A DNA stretch of 64,000 bases from Hanleya hanleyi (Eukaryota > Mollusca > Polyplacophora > Lepidopleurida > Hanleyidae). Shown one piece after another: positions 23,060 through 33,639 of this stretch. The notes beneath the pieces are model-generated. The model worked only from the letters and a program-made list of their open reading frames with translations. It made no database searches and was not told the origin of the DNA. The first letter of the stretch is position 1. Every line of letters starts with the position of its first letter. The translations under genes were made by a program, and so were the position numbers. The stretch is taken from NCBI GenBank assembly GCA_036873755.1, contig JAVTVY010037326.1, positions 1-64,000 of the forward strand, read 5' to 3'.

Positions 23060-23395
23060 CTAACAAACACTAAATACATCAGTCCACCAATATTGGCCTG
23101 CCGTTATAATGTTAAATAAACCAATTGCTCTTCCAGTACTGGTACACCTTTCTATGTACAAGTTCCTCAAAATATTGTGGTCGTGCATTGTAGTTACACC
23201 TTGCTCCACCATTATTGGTCGTGCATTGTGTGTACGAAATGATCCACCATTTTTGGTTCTGCGTGTACAAATCGGCCGTATTGATACTGCAGTATATGGA
23301 TATTGGCCTACCATTATTGGTGACACTGGGCATCACCAGTTTTGTGTGCAAGTACCTGCACGTACAAGTGCTAACCAGCAAAGACTGTGAAATGT
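23060..23395. repeat. degenerate ACCATTATTGGT repeats
   Basis: Variants of CCACCATTATTGGTCGTGCAT recur at irregular spacing (about 23075, 23172, 23205, 23243, 23304), partly separated by GTGTGTACGAAA-type words. The pattern looks like an eroded minisatellite. Open frames cross it on both strands but have no protein character. Confidence 0.4.
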
Positions 23396-23579
23396 TCCCA
23401 TTAACGACGATGAATAACAGACATTAACGTAGGTGAATTATTACTACAAGGAGTACAAATATGGAATATAGGTTTTCCTCAAGAATCAACATCTGAAGAA
23501 TAACACATCAGTTGGAGTACCACAGAATATTATGAAAAACTGAAAGAGGTCTGACCACTTATGACCACTCACAGTACAA

Positions 23580-23680
23580 ATTATCCATAAGTGACGTGTT
23601 CTGGATTGCTGGGCTATTAACTTCTTTCAGTTGAAATTGTTAGAATTATGGTCGTCGCAATATAGCTGATTAACTCAATT
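23580..23680 (+). repeat. possible LINE 3' UTR scrap
   Basis: GTTCTGGATTGCTGGGCTATT followed by TTAGAATTATGGTCGTCGCA and ATATAGCTGA resembles the 3' UTR of the (CT)n LINE family. It is too short and diverged to be certain. Confidence 0.35.
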
Positions 23681-23699
23681 GGGACGAGAAGTGATACTA

Positions 23700-24980
23700 A
23701 GAATGAAAAAGTGACAAACATAAATATATGTTGATGGCCTACTGAGTGGTTGTGGACAAGACTGACTAATTGTAACACACTGACTAGTTATAACATCTAT
23801 TGCAAACAATTGGTACGAATGACCAGATTAATCGACTGCGGCCTTGCGCCATAAAGAAAAGAGGATACATAGTACCCGGTAATATATTTACAATAATGTT
23901 AAATAATCGTCTGGCCGATAACCCTGTCACTGTGTATGTCTCAGGCCAAAACAACTCACGAAGTTAGAACACTTTCAGACGTCGACGTTCGAGTCTAAAC
24001 GAAGATAACTTTTGGTTGTTACGATTAAATTATAAATGATGCAGTCAGGGAAATATTCCAAGATATTCTTGAGCGGAGTGTGTGGCCGAAAAAGACATTG
24101 TGCACTGGTCATCCGTGTACAGCAATAGTCATGGAATATTGCTGTAATAGTCCATGTAAAGCACACAGGGGTGGGATAGATTTCCAAATCTTCATCCATG
24201 TGGAACAATAGTCATATTATATTGCGAGACATTTCATCCATGGAGGGAGTCAGAACAAGACTGGAGTAAAATGTTTTAGAGTAGTAGAAGGCAAGGCTTG
24301 AAATATAAAAAAATAAATTGGTTCGAACATGTACTTTCAAATGTGCTATTTTGGGCTGCGAAAGAAACATACAGCGGCCACAATTGACTCCGTACGTCTG
24401 AATGCTTCAACACTTCACTCATCCGTCACTATTTTTGAGACCTTGAGCGAATGAGAGTTCACGCACCCCTCAATGATAAGCGTAAAAAATGCTTTAAGTG
24501 CAGTTGTGAAACGCTCCAACACTTTAGTTTTGGCGTCATCTCGTTTCAACGCATTCAATTCACACGTATCATGCTCCAAATCTGACCAAACGACACGATT
24601 TGCGCTTTCCATACTACTCCGAGCACCGAAAGTGACATAACCCTTGTGAGTGTGCACTTAACATTGTTACATCAAGGATAAAAAAAAACGAAAAAAGGAC
24701 AAGTTCAGTCAATTTTCAATATTTCATTGTCATTTTTGCGTTTATTAAAAGGGAAATTGAAATTTTAAACTTGACTGTCAAATTTGACTTTTTTATTCTC
24801 AGAAACCGAAAACGGAAAACAAAAATTAATTTTAAGAAACCAAAAACGAAAATAGAACTGTGCAAGGTTACACGGACCTTTCTTCCATCTCCATCCACAA
24901 ACACAGGCTTCGAAGGATGTACATGATTAGTACGTTCCCGACACTATTCAGGTACGTAAAATCCCCTAAAATTCTGGTAA
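23700..24980. other. non-coding stretch, nothing recognised
   Basis: No gene recognised. A minus-strand frame at 24415-24657 has no identifiable domain. Confidence 0.45.
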
Positions 24981-24982
24981 TT

Positions 24983-25064
24983 TAGCTTCAGTTCATGTAT
25001 GATATACCTGAATTTCAGGAAAGTAGCTTCAGTTCATGTATGATATACCTGAATTTCAGGAAAG
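24983..25064. repeat. perfect 41-bp tandem duplication
   Basis: The 41-base unit starting TAGCTTCAGTTCATGTATGA occurs twice head to tail with no mismatch (24983-25023 and 25024-25064). Perfect identity implies a very recent duplication or an assembly artefact. Confidence 0.95.
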
Positions 25065-25790
25065 TATTCCTGGGTTTCAGGTAAAATCCCTGAAATTAAC
25101 TTCTGGATGTAGAGCCTGATCTATTCAGAATTATTCCCTGAATATTTCTGAGAGTGTATGCTTCCAATACTGTTGCAGCTCCAGCACGTTTACAGATGTT
25201 GAGGTTCTCAGCACGGTTGCCAATTTTTCGAAGTGATATAAGAAATGTGGTTCATCATTGACTAAAGCGTCGATGCGAATTAACAAGCAATAAAAAACAG
25301 CGGAATGCCTCCTGCACATACCACGCTCCACACCCGGTCCCCAAGCCAGTCAGCACATACTACTCTAGTTTGACGTTTAACGATTGACCTACTAATGCGG
25401 CCATATTTAATGACATTCGACCTCATGACCTACGCTGAACGTTAATCCGGCCCGTATCCCGCCCGCAATACGACCGCTTTTCGCTTTGTATACTGCTCTT
25501 CTCACCGGAAGTTACTTCAACAAATGAAGTACGTCATCACCGAAATTGACTTTACCTGGTGCTGTGATCTTCCATGAATTCCGGAAATTACCTCACCATA
25601 AATGCCGGCGTATTGCACGCCTTCGAATACGCCTCTGCATATTGGCAAACATTTTCCTTATGTACTACTATTAATTACATTTTGTCTCTATTTTACGAGG
25701 GTCGGCAGGAATATGAAATCCTCCCTCGCAAATTAAAACTTATTGTTCCCTTTGACGAATAAGAAACTCTTGTTTCGCTTGGCCGTGGAG
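25065..25790. other. non-coding stretch, nothing assigned
   Basis: A minus-strand open frame (25131-25331) has plausible protein composition but no recognisable motif. No other feature is supported. Confidence 0.4.
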
Positions 25791-25796
25791 CCTGCC

Positions 25797-26225
25797 AGAG
25801 ATAGAATTGAATTGAATTGAATTGAAGTTTCAGAATCAAAACATTTTTGAGAAAACAGCAGATAAGAGTACAACAGATCAAATTAGAATGACATGTAATA
25901 CAGTAAAACGGAACTATAATAATAGTAATCAATATGGGAGGGATTTCTACTAAACAATACGTTTGATTCCTCTTTGTACAAATGTAGCTATTTTATTCTG
26001 CACACTGGCAGTTCGGTTAGCCATCATGGAAATAAACTTGTTTTCTGATGGTCTGGCCCAAAATTTAGCTGCAATGAAATCTTTTCTTAATTCTTGGAAG
26101 GAAGGACACACAAGTAAAAAGTGGTACTCATCACCAATGGATGCTAAATCACAATATGTACAAATACGTTCCTCTCTCGGGACGTCTGTATACCTGCCTC
26201 CTACAACCAGCAGTTTGTCATAGGT
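25797..26225 (-). pseudogene. LINE C-terminal fragment with (TTCAA)n tail
   Basis: The minus strand from 26222 reads KLLVVGGRYTDVPREERICT, then YCDLASIGDEYHFLLVCPSF, the Cys/His cluster typical of RT-associated zinc-binding tails, then SMMANRTASVQNKIATFVQR and a stop near 25960. The 3' UTR ends in four TTCAA units (25807-25826). This family differs from the (CT)n one. The copy is 5'-truncated. Confidence 0.75.
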
Positions 26226-26229
26226 TCCA

Positions 26230-27380
26230 TGGTTTAATCAGCGCCCTGGAACGTGTATAGCTAACATTTGGCCCGTAATTAGATATCCATGCATATCCTG
26301 TAATTAGATATCCAAGCAGGGAGCAGAGAAATGTTCAACATGTCCGGCTGCGCTTTCTCTCAAGTCCATGTGCTCCATCGCATTGCTTTAAAATCCCAAG
26401 CTGTTCTTCTTGCATGAAAAAGGTAGGCCTACGGTACGCTAAGTGATCGCATAGTTTAAAATTCCATGCAGATTATAGAGTATAATATGTTGACACTGGC
26501 CGTTGTAGGACCTTCCCGCCCCAGACACACACATAGAAGTTAGCATTAGGCCATAAGATGCCTAGCTGTTTCTAGACTAAAAGGCCCACTTTTATAGTGC
26601 GTAATTTTCCAACGATTCTTTCATCCCGTTGGGTCAGTCATGTGCCATCATAATTATCAATATTTATTTCAATGAGACCTCAATAATGTTTTATAACCAT
26701 GTCCCACAGTGTGATTCAAGTTCAAGAGTTTTGTACGTCGCAATTGTTCAATGTCAACAGTGGAAAAATTTAGCCGAGACCACACTCGCCAGCCTCCTTG
26801 TTCTGACCCACATGACCTTGCCACATGACCAATTTCAAGCGGAAGTTGTAATACAGCGCCATGGCAACAGAAGCGTGAAGTGCGTGCAAAATTTCGTAAT
26901 ACACGATTACATTTATAATAAACCGTGTTAGTTGTCATCTTTCTTATTCTATATTGTGCGAAGAGATGGTCAAGTAATTCGGCTTTACATCTATAATACC
27001 GAATTTGTATCTATAATACCTAATTACAGGTTTGCACTCATATGTTTTGGAATTGAAGTAGAAATCTGATGTTGTTGTTGTAAAATAAAAAATGGATACA
27101 GCATATACGTCTTTTTTTACCGCTGTTGATGGTCGTGTGAGCTTAATTCAATCATTTGCATTTTGTTTACAGGTTAACCAGGTATCTGACGTCATACACG
27201 GACAACAATAGACTTCAAAGCCTTTTGTGTCGACTCCAGCCAGGTAAAAATCCACTTGCGCAATTAGCTGCTCAGAACTCCAGGTGAGTGAAGCCTACCT
27301 CAAACCGCCCGCCGTGTTTTTGATTGTTCAACAACATGCAGCTATGCCGAGTTGCGATAGAGCTAAATATAACAACAATG
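26230..27380. other. non-coding stretch, nothing recognised
   Basis: No coding frame or repeat boundary that I can support. ORFs at 26629-26938 on the two strands overlap each other and have no recognisable domain. Confidence 0.45.
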
Positions 27381-27385
27381 ATTGT

Positions 27386-27702
27386 CTACGGCACAGGGAA
27401 AGAAACTAACCGTCTCTTGGCGTCCACCTTCCATGGGAATAATGTTGGCACCGGGTTATGCGAAGTTGGACCAACACCTCCTTCAAAATGTAAGGAGCAA
27501 ATCCGGGTAAACTTGTTTGGTCCCCATGTCGCTTCTCGTCGAACCATTTGAACTGTTGAACCCAGTTTCGACGCAACGCATTTTTCTCTCGAGTGGGAAA
27601 TGGGTGAAAAGTTACATCCTTCAACCATGGATATTTCCTCTCTTTGTTCCGTTTTTTAACAGTGGCATTGCAGCCCGGAACACAACAGATGAAGTTTGGC
27701 AT
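27386..27702 (-). pseudogene. THAP zinc-finger exon, frameshifted
   Basis: The minus strand starts at an ATG (27702) and reads MPNFICCVPGCNATVKK, then VTFHPFP and RRNWVQQFKWFDE: the C2 half of a THAP domain and its conserved Pro and Trp positions. The C-H half lies in another frame, FTRICSLHFEGGVG, followed by NPVPTLFPW, the usual end of a THAP domain. A single shift near 27515-27545 separates the halves. THAP domains bind DNA in host transcription factors and in P-element-type transposases. This exon could be from either. A donor-like AAG|GTGGAC follows the PW. Confidence 0.7.
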
Positions 27703-27759
27703 TTTATCGCCCGCTGTCAGATTCTGGGCCCTTCCGCTTTCAGTGAAGTGCAAACAAAT

Positions 27760-28545
27760 TTACCCACAGGTACAAAAGAGCTACAGGACAGGGGGCACAA
27801 CTCTTGGGTTATATGATGCTTTATTGCATGTTGTGCATTGTTGGAGCGCATTAAGATAGACTTATTACTGCGTCTCCCACTTTTACATAGTTTGAAATAC
27901 ACAGCATTAATTACAATCTTACATACATATTGAATACAACATGTGACGACCGGAGAGAACAATATCGAAACATAATTCAGCTAATTGGTGGAGGGGGCTC
28001 GGGATGACCATAGGCGCGTCTACGACTAGAGATATGTATGTGGTTATTATGCTAATATTATCGGTCGCTTAGGATTTGCTAGGGGTAGTTACTTTTTCTT
28101 TGTTGTTAGCTTTGTGTATAATTATATTCTTATTCAAATCGTTTTGACGTTTTGATAAACTCACCTAAACATATCTGAGCTTCAATGTTTAATTTTGTAC
28201 TTTTTTCATCGTTTCCAAATAGCAATGCCTGGGTTGATGGCATCAGCTCGGTACCATAGATTCTATTAATAATTTCCAGAAGGACAACTCTTTGATTTCT
28301 AAACACAACTCTATGCGTATTACATAGACTTTCCAAGTCAATCTTTATCTTTCTGATGAGGGGTAAATAGATTTTCCATTAGTAATGCAAGTGAACGAAA
28401 AAATAATCCTTTTATATCTATTACGTCTGTCGGGTAAAATTACAAATTATATAAATTTACAGTATAATGAAACTGATATATTACAGAAATTTTGTAGAGG
28501 TAAATGTATTTTAGGACACCAGTATTTATTTGGATATAGCTGTTT
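27760..28545. other. non-coding stretch, nothing recognised
   Basis: AT-rich and without coding character. Confidence 0.45.
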
Positions 28546-28550
28546 ATAAA

Positions 28551-28823
28551 GGTGATGATCTTGTCTGACCACTCATCTGTCATCACCCTAAAAAGGTGAT
28601 GAGATTTCATCAACTTTTTAGGGTGATGACCAAGGATGGCCACTCGTCGTTCATCATGACGGGATCTCATCACCCTTTTATGGTGATGGCCTGGTTTCAT
28701 CACCTTTTTAGGGTGATGGATTTTGTCGTCACCTTTTCTCATCACCCTAAAAGGGTGATGACCAGACATCATCACCCCATCACCCCAAAAAAGTGATGGC
28801 CCATCACCTGTTTTCTGACTGTG
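28551..28823. mobile_element. hairpin-array MITE, GGTGATG family (copy 1)
   Basis: Contains about eight CATCACC/GGTGATG units arranged as facing pairs around A/T-rich spacers (for example CATCACCTTTTTAGGGTGATG). The right end, CACCTGTTTTCTGACTGTGTG, resembles the defined end of copy 2 at 31798-32064. The left end is less clear. Open frames through it (His- and Met-rich) are artefacts of the repeat. Confidence 0.65.
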
Positions 28824-28904
28824 TGGGGTGCCGTATGCGTCTTTTCGACGCTACTGAACTGAAACTGGCCCAAAATCTTTACTGTTTTAAGAAAACAGAG
28901 TTCA

Positions 28905-29560
28905 CAGTCTGCCTGCATGATCCCCACATCTATCTCACACTATATGAGCAAATAAAATATCGCCCCACTTCAACCCCACTATCGTCTTAGGCTATGCATG
29001 AAAAAATGCTTGCCCAACAAAATCCCCACGTTTAACTTAAGCTATGAAAACGGCGAGCATTTTGCCCTACATCATCCCCACGCCGAACTTAAACTTTCAG
29101 CACAGCCCGACACATTCCCTACATTGGACTTTGTCTACGAGCGCTGGAAAAAATCCACCCCACCTAATCCCTACAAACAACTCAGTCGATTAACTCCGAA
29201 GTTCATTTTCCCTACACCAACCCCACGTTACACTTTGAATATTTAGCAGATAAAGTTATGCCCTACATCATCCCCACGCGGACTTTGAATTCTCAGAACT
29301 GTCGCCCATTCACCCGTCATTATCCCCACATCCGCCCTACATAATCCCCATATTTATGCTAAATTTGCATAACCGTGGAAGCTGCCCCACACAAACCCTA
29401 CGTTATCCCCACGAGGAAAGTTCCAAACCACGCTTCGCCCCACACAAACCCCACGCGCCCACCAATACCCCACACTTTCCCTACGCAATCCCCACGCTTA
29501 TTTTTGTAAGGGATTGCATCGCCCTTACGCCCTCAATGTTATTTCTACCCTCACCCACTG
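28905..29560 (+). repeat. C-rich array of TCCCCACG / CCCTAC words
   Basis: At least nine copies of an ATCCCCAC-type word occur at irregular 20-80 base intervals, often preceded by CCCTACATC or CACAAACC (for example ACATCATCCCCACGCCGAAC at 29069 and ACATCATCCCCACGCGGACT at 29264). The plus strand is strongly C-rich and G-poor, so all three frames stay unusually open. It lies about 190-850 bases upstream of the GT92 start. Regulatory or simply repetitive character cannot be decided. Confidence 0.55.
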
Positions 29561-29749
29561 TACAATTTCTACACCATAAAAAATCCAGGATTGTAAATAT
29601 GATACTACATTATGATTCTACAATGATATCGATCTCCAATAATTGTCACCCTTGAACTAAGATATACTTGTTATCTATTGATGAGGCTAATCCCTATTTT
29701 ACAATATATTATCACATCTGTTGGCTGTTCGCTTATTTGACGGGTTGAC

Positions 29750-30285
29750 ATGTGCCCAGATATAACCCATAAAATGTCAAAACTAAAAAGTATGTTCGTC
29801 ATCGGCCTAATGCTGTTAGCTGTTGTCTCCATCATTGAACATGATCGACTAAAAACCGTGGTCCTGAGCTCTATGGAGGCACATGATGCAATGTCTGTCG
29901 ACTATGCTATCGGCCCGTTTGAGCCCTTTGAAACAATGGTTATTAAATCGGGAGAGACCAGTGTTACAGGATCAGATGAAAACTGCACTAGCCCATCATA
30001 TTATGAAGGAAGGAAACAAGACCAATCAAAGTGCAATCAATTGAAAGATCCTCGAGATCGGCAGGTATTTCTACCTGTCGACAGTACAAGAGAAACATAC
30101 GTATTTTCAGCATACTTCGACAACTTAGACGAAGGTAAGAAATCATGTTTGAGGATAATTGGTTTCACGACGGTTGAAGGTCAACTCCCAGAATTATACT
30201 GCTACGTCAGATTCAAGAATGTGGCGCGTTGTGGGCTCATTACAGCTACTGTCGAGAGACTGAAAGGAAATCATTCACGAAACAG
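29750..30285 (+). CDS. GT92 glycosyltransferase, exon 1
   Basis: Encodes residues 1-178 plus two bases. The ATG at 29750 is the first; the ATG at 29774 has a better context (A at -3) and leaves the same topology. Residues about 15-29 (MFVIGLMLLAVVSII) form a single membrane segment after a short basic tail, as in a type II Golgi enzyme. The stem region that follows carries N-glycosylation sequons (NCT, NHS). The exon ends at a CAG|GTAAAA donor in phase 2, matching exon 2 exactly. Family 92 enzymes (DUF23; nematode GALT-1 transfers galactose to core fucose of N-glycans) are expanded in invertebrates. The acceptor of this member cannot be inferred. Confidence 0.8.
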
Positions 30286-30390
30286 GTAAAAACAACTTGT
30301 GACAAGTTCAGTAACACGTCTTTATCCTATCTCACGGCGATTTTTGGAGCATCAAAGCTGGATTTTCTCTGAACGAAATGTCTGTACGAA

Positions 30391-31565
30391 TAGGAGAGTT
30401 AGAGAATTAAGGTTTAATCTCGCGTTCATCAATATTTCAGCTATATAGCGACGATCAAACAAAATTCTAAGTATTCTAACAAAAACAAGTCAACAAACCA
30501 GCAATCCAGAAGTAATCAACATAACACACCAAAAGACATGCACATACATTAGAGCTTATGCAACAAACCGATTTCTTTCAAATAACTTAAAATAGAGTCT
30601 TCTTTTACCCGACTAAAGAGATCTTCTAAAGTAGCTGCTCGATAAAAAAAAATCTCTTACGATTTTAAAATCTTTACAGTCGATCAGAATATGTTTCACT
30701 ATGAGATCTCCGTGGCATGAAGCACCTTGGGGCGGGTTGCTGTTTTTTAGTTAATGTTCGTGAATTAATCCGGTATGGCCGGTTCTACATCGTCTTGATC
30801 GAAACGTTTCTGTCTACTCAGATGAATATATCCTACAGTTTTTTGAAACTCCTGAAGTTTGTTATTATCCACAGCATCCCATAACGTTTGAAACGCCCTT
30901 CTCATATAAGCACAGATAGAGGGTCTGAAATCGCTATATGGGAATCCAACAGGATCAACATCGCTATCTAGGGCTGCCTTAGCCAAGCGTACCTGAGATA
31001 CAACACATATCACGAATCGTTAGATTCTTGGTATGTGCTTTAGAATAGGTTAAGCAGAAGACTATACTGTGAAGTCATGTGACTGTCAGTATGTCGGCAC
31101 CTCTACCCACTTCCCTTATATGTGTTGTAATTTTTACCTGATGCCAACGTGGCTAGGAAATCAGCAATTTTTGTAATTTTTACCTGATGCCAACGTGGCT
31201 AGGAAATCAGCAAAACACAACATGAATCTGTTGATGAAATCTACGATCATATAATTGTGGAATGTTCAGAATGGTTGGGTGAGTTGAAGTTCCACTCTCT
31301 TGAAGGTATGACAGTGAATCTGAGAATATGACATATTTTCCTCCAAAAGTAGACCCAATACCTTCTAAATCTAACAATGACGCTTTTGCTTCGGCAATGA
31401 AATTCGAACATTTACCTGGACGTCGACAGGTTTTAGTTTCGGAACTAAAGATAGTAGCGCACGCTATTCTCTCACCATCTTTAGAACTATCTGTATAAAT
31501 AGCCTGATGCGATCTGTATTTTTCTCTCAATAGGTGCATGTTTACTTCAGGTAAAGGTAGCATGC
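30391..31565 (-). pseudogene. LINE fragment with RNase H domain
   Basis: On the minus strand the RNase H domain reads HQAIYTDSSKDGERIACATI (31563 downwards), with a later block FSDSLSYLQES, then, across an insertion, LAKAALDSDVDPVGFPYSDF and GYIHLSRQKRFDQDD. The 3' UTR ends near 30391 in the same module as the other (CT)n LINE copies. An ACGTGGCTAGGAAATCAGCA-containing segment is duplicated in tandem (about 31133-31172 and 31174-31213). The Asp and Glu of RNase H motifs are partly present (TDSS, AEAKA), but the copy is broken. Confidence 0.8.
30989..31130 (+). repeat. PLE 3' UTR-like insert
   Basis: Nearly identical to 15034-15172 (AAGCGTACCTGAGATACAAC through TTATATGTGTTGTAAT). It interrupts the LINE between the LAKAAL block and the upstream HVG region. 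A further diverged PLE 3' UTR stretch with GACTGTTGACCGCTTCTCTC lies on the plus strand at about 31585-31770. Confidence 0.6.
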
Positions 31566-31797
31566 CCTTCTACATTCCCAAGTGGAAGAACACCATGATT
31601 CTTGCTTGCCTCATTGACGACTGTTGACCGCTTCTCTCTTGCAGTAAAATATCCTGTGTTTTAGTATTTTTATTTCATACCCATTTAGAATTGATGCTAA
31701 CTGTCATACGAAAAGGTCTTTCGATTAATGACTTTTATGGACCACGACGAATATTGATGCTTGCTATTGCAACACTGTCATAAAATATTCATAGTTA

Positions 31798-32064
31798 CAC
31801 AGCCAGAAAAAAGGTGATACTATCACCCCAAAAAGGTGATGAGTTAGAGCCATCACCCTTTTTTATGATCACCTTTAAAAATGATGGCCATCACCTTAGA
31901 GATGTGATGAACAATGATTGTAATTTAGGTCATCAACTTTTAAGGGTGATGAGACCACATCATCACCCTTAAACGGTGATGGCCGTCACCAATTAAAGGT
32001 GATGACCAGGTCTGTCTGATCACCATTAAAGGGTGATGGGCCATCACCATTTTCTCTGGCTGTG
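31798..32064. mobile_element. hairpin-array MITE, GGTGATG family (copy 2)
   Basis: Complete 267-bp element with terminal inverted repeats CACAGCCAGAAAA and TTTTCTCTGGCTGTG, flanked by TA on both sides, as expected for a TA-targeting transposon. The interior is a chain of facing GGTGATG/CATCACC pairs with 3-10 base A/T spacers. It sits in the glycosyltransferase intron. Confidence 0.85.
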
Positions 32065-32567
32065 TAGTAGACCGGATTTGTTTCTGGTAATCGATGACGC
32101 AAGATACTCAAGAGTCATGTAAAGCGAGATTCGGCTTCCCCCAGTTTTCTGAAACCGAGCTCCCGTGCGTTGGTGAACTTTTCGCCTTGGGGCATGGAAA
32201 GTCATGGTCATGAGCGATGTACCGATCATTTTGTGCATCTATGTATTAAACCACATATCAAACATTACAATTGATCTATTGAAAATGACTGCCGAGGCTG
32301 TTTTTTTCATGTTATATTTGTCTAGTTGCAGCAGAAATTGAAGGAATATTAGCTGAAATGTTTCTTCTACCATGACCCCTAGTCATGGCAGCCAATACAA
32401 ATTTGATAGCATTTTGTACATATGTTCAGAAATGTGTACTCTATGAACCAATGGCGAAAATCCTTGTGGGTGGCCCGATAGTCATAGGAAATTCTAACAG
32501 TTTTACTGCCACAGAATACCAATTTCCACTGGACAAGGCGTCTAATAATTTATTTTTATCGTTACAG

Positions 32568-33495
32568 ATACACAGCATCATACATTCTGTGTCCCGTCCC
32601 GAGTAAATTGGTTCCGGAAGCTGTTTCCGTCACATTGTCAACCAACGGTCCACTACTTAATACACTGGCAGTATTGAATCTCGGTAACTCGAGAGCGGTA
32701 AACTTTACCGTGTGTCTACCACCGCTTCATTCAAAACATAATAATATCTATCGGCTGATTGAGATGGTCGAGGTGAACCCACTGTTTGGAGCCGATTTGA
32801 TCGTATTCTACAACTATTCCATATCCGCTAGAATGGATATCGTGTTAAGGAATATGGTTGATGAAGGCATTGCTGAAGTAGTGCAGTGGAAACTACCTGG
32901 TGGCCTGAAAAATATTGCCTCAAGTTTGCACTACTTCGGTCAGCTAGTCGCCATGAATGATTGCTTATACAGATATGCTCACAAAACAAGATACGTCGTG
33001 AATTCAGATTTGGATGAAATCATTGTTCCAAAAGGCGGTTACAGTGATTGGAGAAATTTGGTGTTGGAGAAAACGAAGATGTGTTCATCGGGCGGAGCTT
33101 TCGTCATAAGGCAAACTAATTTTTATACTTTTCTACCGGATCATGAAGTGGATTTCCCGGGAAAAGACTTCGCTTCGAAATATCATATTATGACACTATT
33201 AAAAACGAACAGGACGTGCAAGATATTCCCAGAGGACAAACGGTCAAAATTTATATACGATCCAAAAAGGGTAATAGAAATCGACGTCCATCATGTGACC
33301 AGATTTCGACACGGTTTCGAATCAATCAGTATAGATCCTAGAGACGCGTTACTGCATCACTACCGGACCAGCCAGATATGGATATCTCTACCACCAACCC
33401 AGACAGACAATTACTTACATATCTTCTCGTCAGAAATTGTGTCCCGCATACAAACAAGGTGGGATAGCTTGAGGATGGAACTTGAAGGAAATTGA
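32568..33495 (+). CDS. GT92 glycosyltransferase, exon 2 (catalytic domain)
   Basis: Joined to exon 1 in phase, this gives a protein of about 487 residues, normal for the family. The catalytic domain starts near residue 223 with NFTVCLPPLH. It continues with IEMVEVNPLFGADLIVFYNY, VVQWKLPGG, HYFGQLVAMNDCLYRYAHKT, and the metal/nucleotide-sugar acidic motif DLDE (residues 326-329, base 33007) in NSDLDEIIVPKGG. Later come RQTNFYTFLPDHE and LLHHYR. No stop or shift interrupts it. Sequons NFT, NYS and NRT are present. It is predicted to act in the Golgi lumen on glycans. A TTG at 32608 is not the start; the reading frame comes from the splice. Confidence 0.9.
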
Positions 33496-33624
33496 TACGC
33501 GAAAACAACGGGAAACTTCTATATCATGCCTCTCACAAATACACTCATGACTTGGTGGTTCATTAGTTCGTTAGTCAACATTCACAACAGCTATTTTGAC
33601 GTGCTTGATTATTAGTTTTTAGGA

Positions 33625-33630
33625 AATAAA
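33625..33630 (+). promoter_or_regulatory. polyadenylation signal of the GT92 gene
   Basis: AATAAA lies 130 bases after the stop codon, a normal distance for a short 3' UTR. Confidence 0.5.
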
Positions 33631-33639
33631 AAAGATGCC

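Larger units (their letters stand above)
30286..32567 (+). other. GT92 intron, filled with mobile-element remnants
   Basis: Begins GTAAAA and ends TTATTTTTATCGTTACAG, a strong acceptor. It contains a minus-strand LINE copy, two pieces of PLE 3' UTR and a 267-bp hairpin MITE. No additional coding exon of the glycosyltransferase is needed, since exons 1 and 2 join in phase. Confidence 0.75.

Noticed and set aside
28596..28796. His/Met-rich 66-residue protein
   Set aside because: It is the translation of the GGTGATG/CATCACC hairpin array. A similar frame occurs on the opposite strand.
28551..28823. CRISPR-like array
   Set aside because: The units are palindromic heptamers without regular 30-40 base spacers, and the DNA is clearly eukaryotic.
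28998..29655. Proline-rich coding region
   Set aside because: Open frames persist in several phases because the strand is C-rich and stop-poor. The protein sequences have no domain and track the CCCCAC words.
32608..33495. GT92 exon 2 as an independent ORF starting at TTG (32608)
   Set aside because: The coding frame extends upstream to a strong splice acceptor at 32567/32568 and joins exon 1 in phase. A TTG start is unnecessary in an animal gene.
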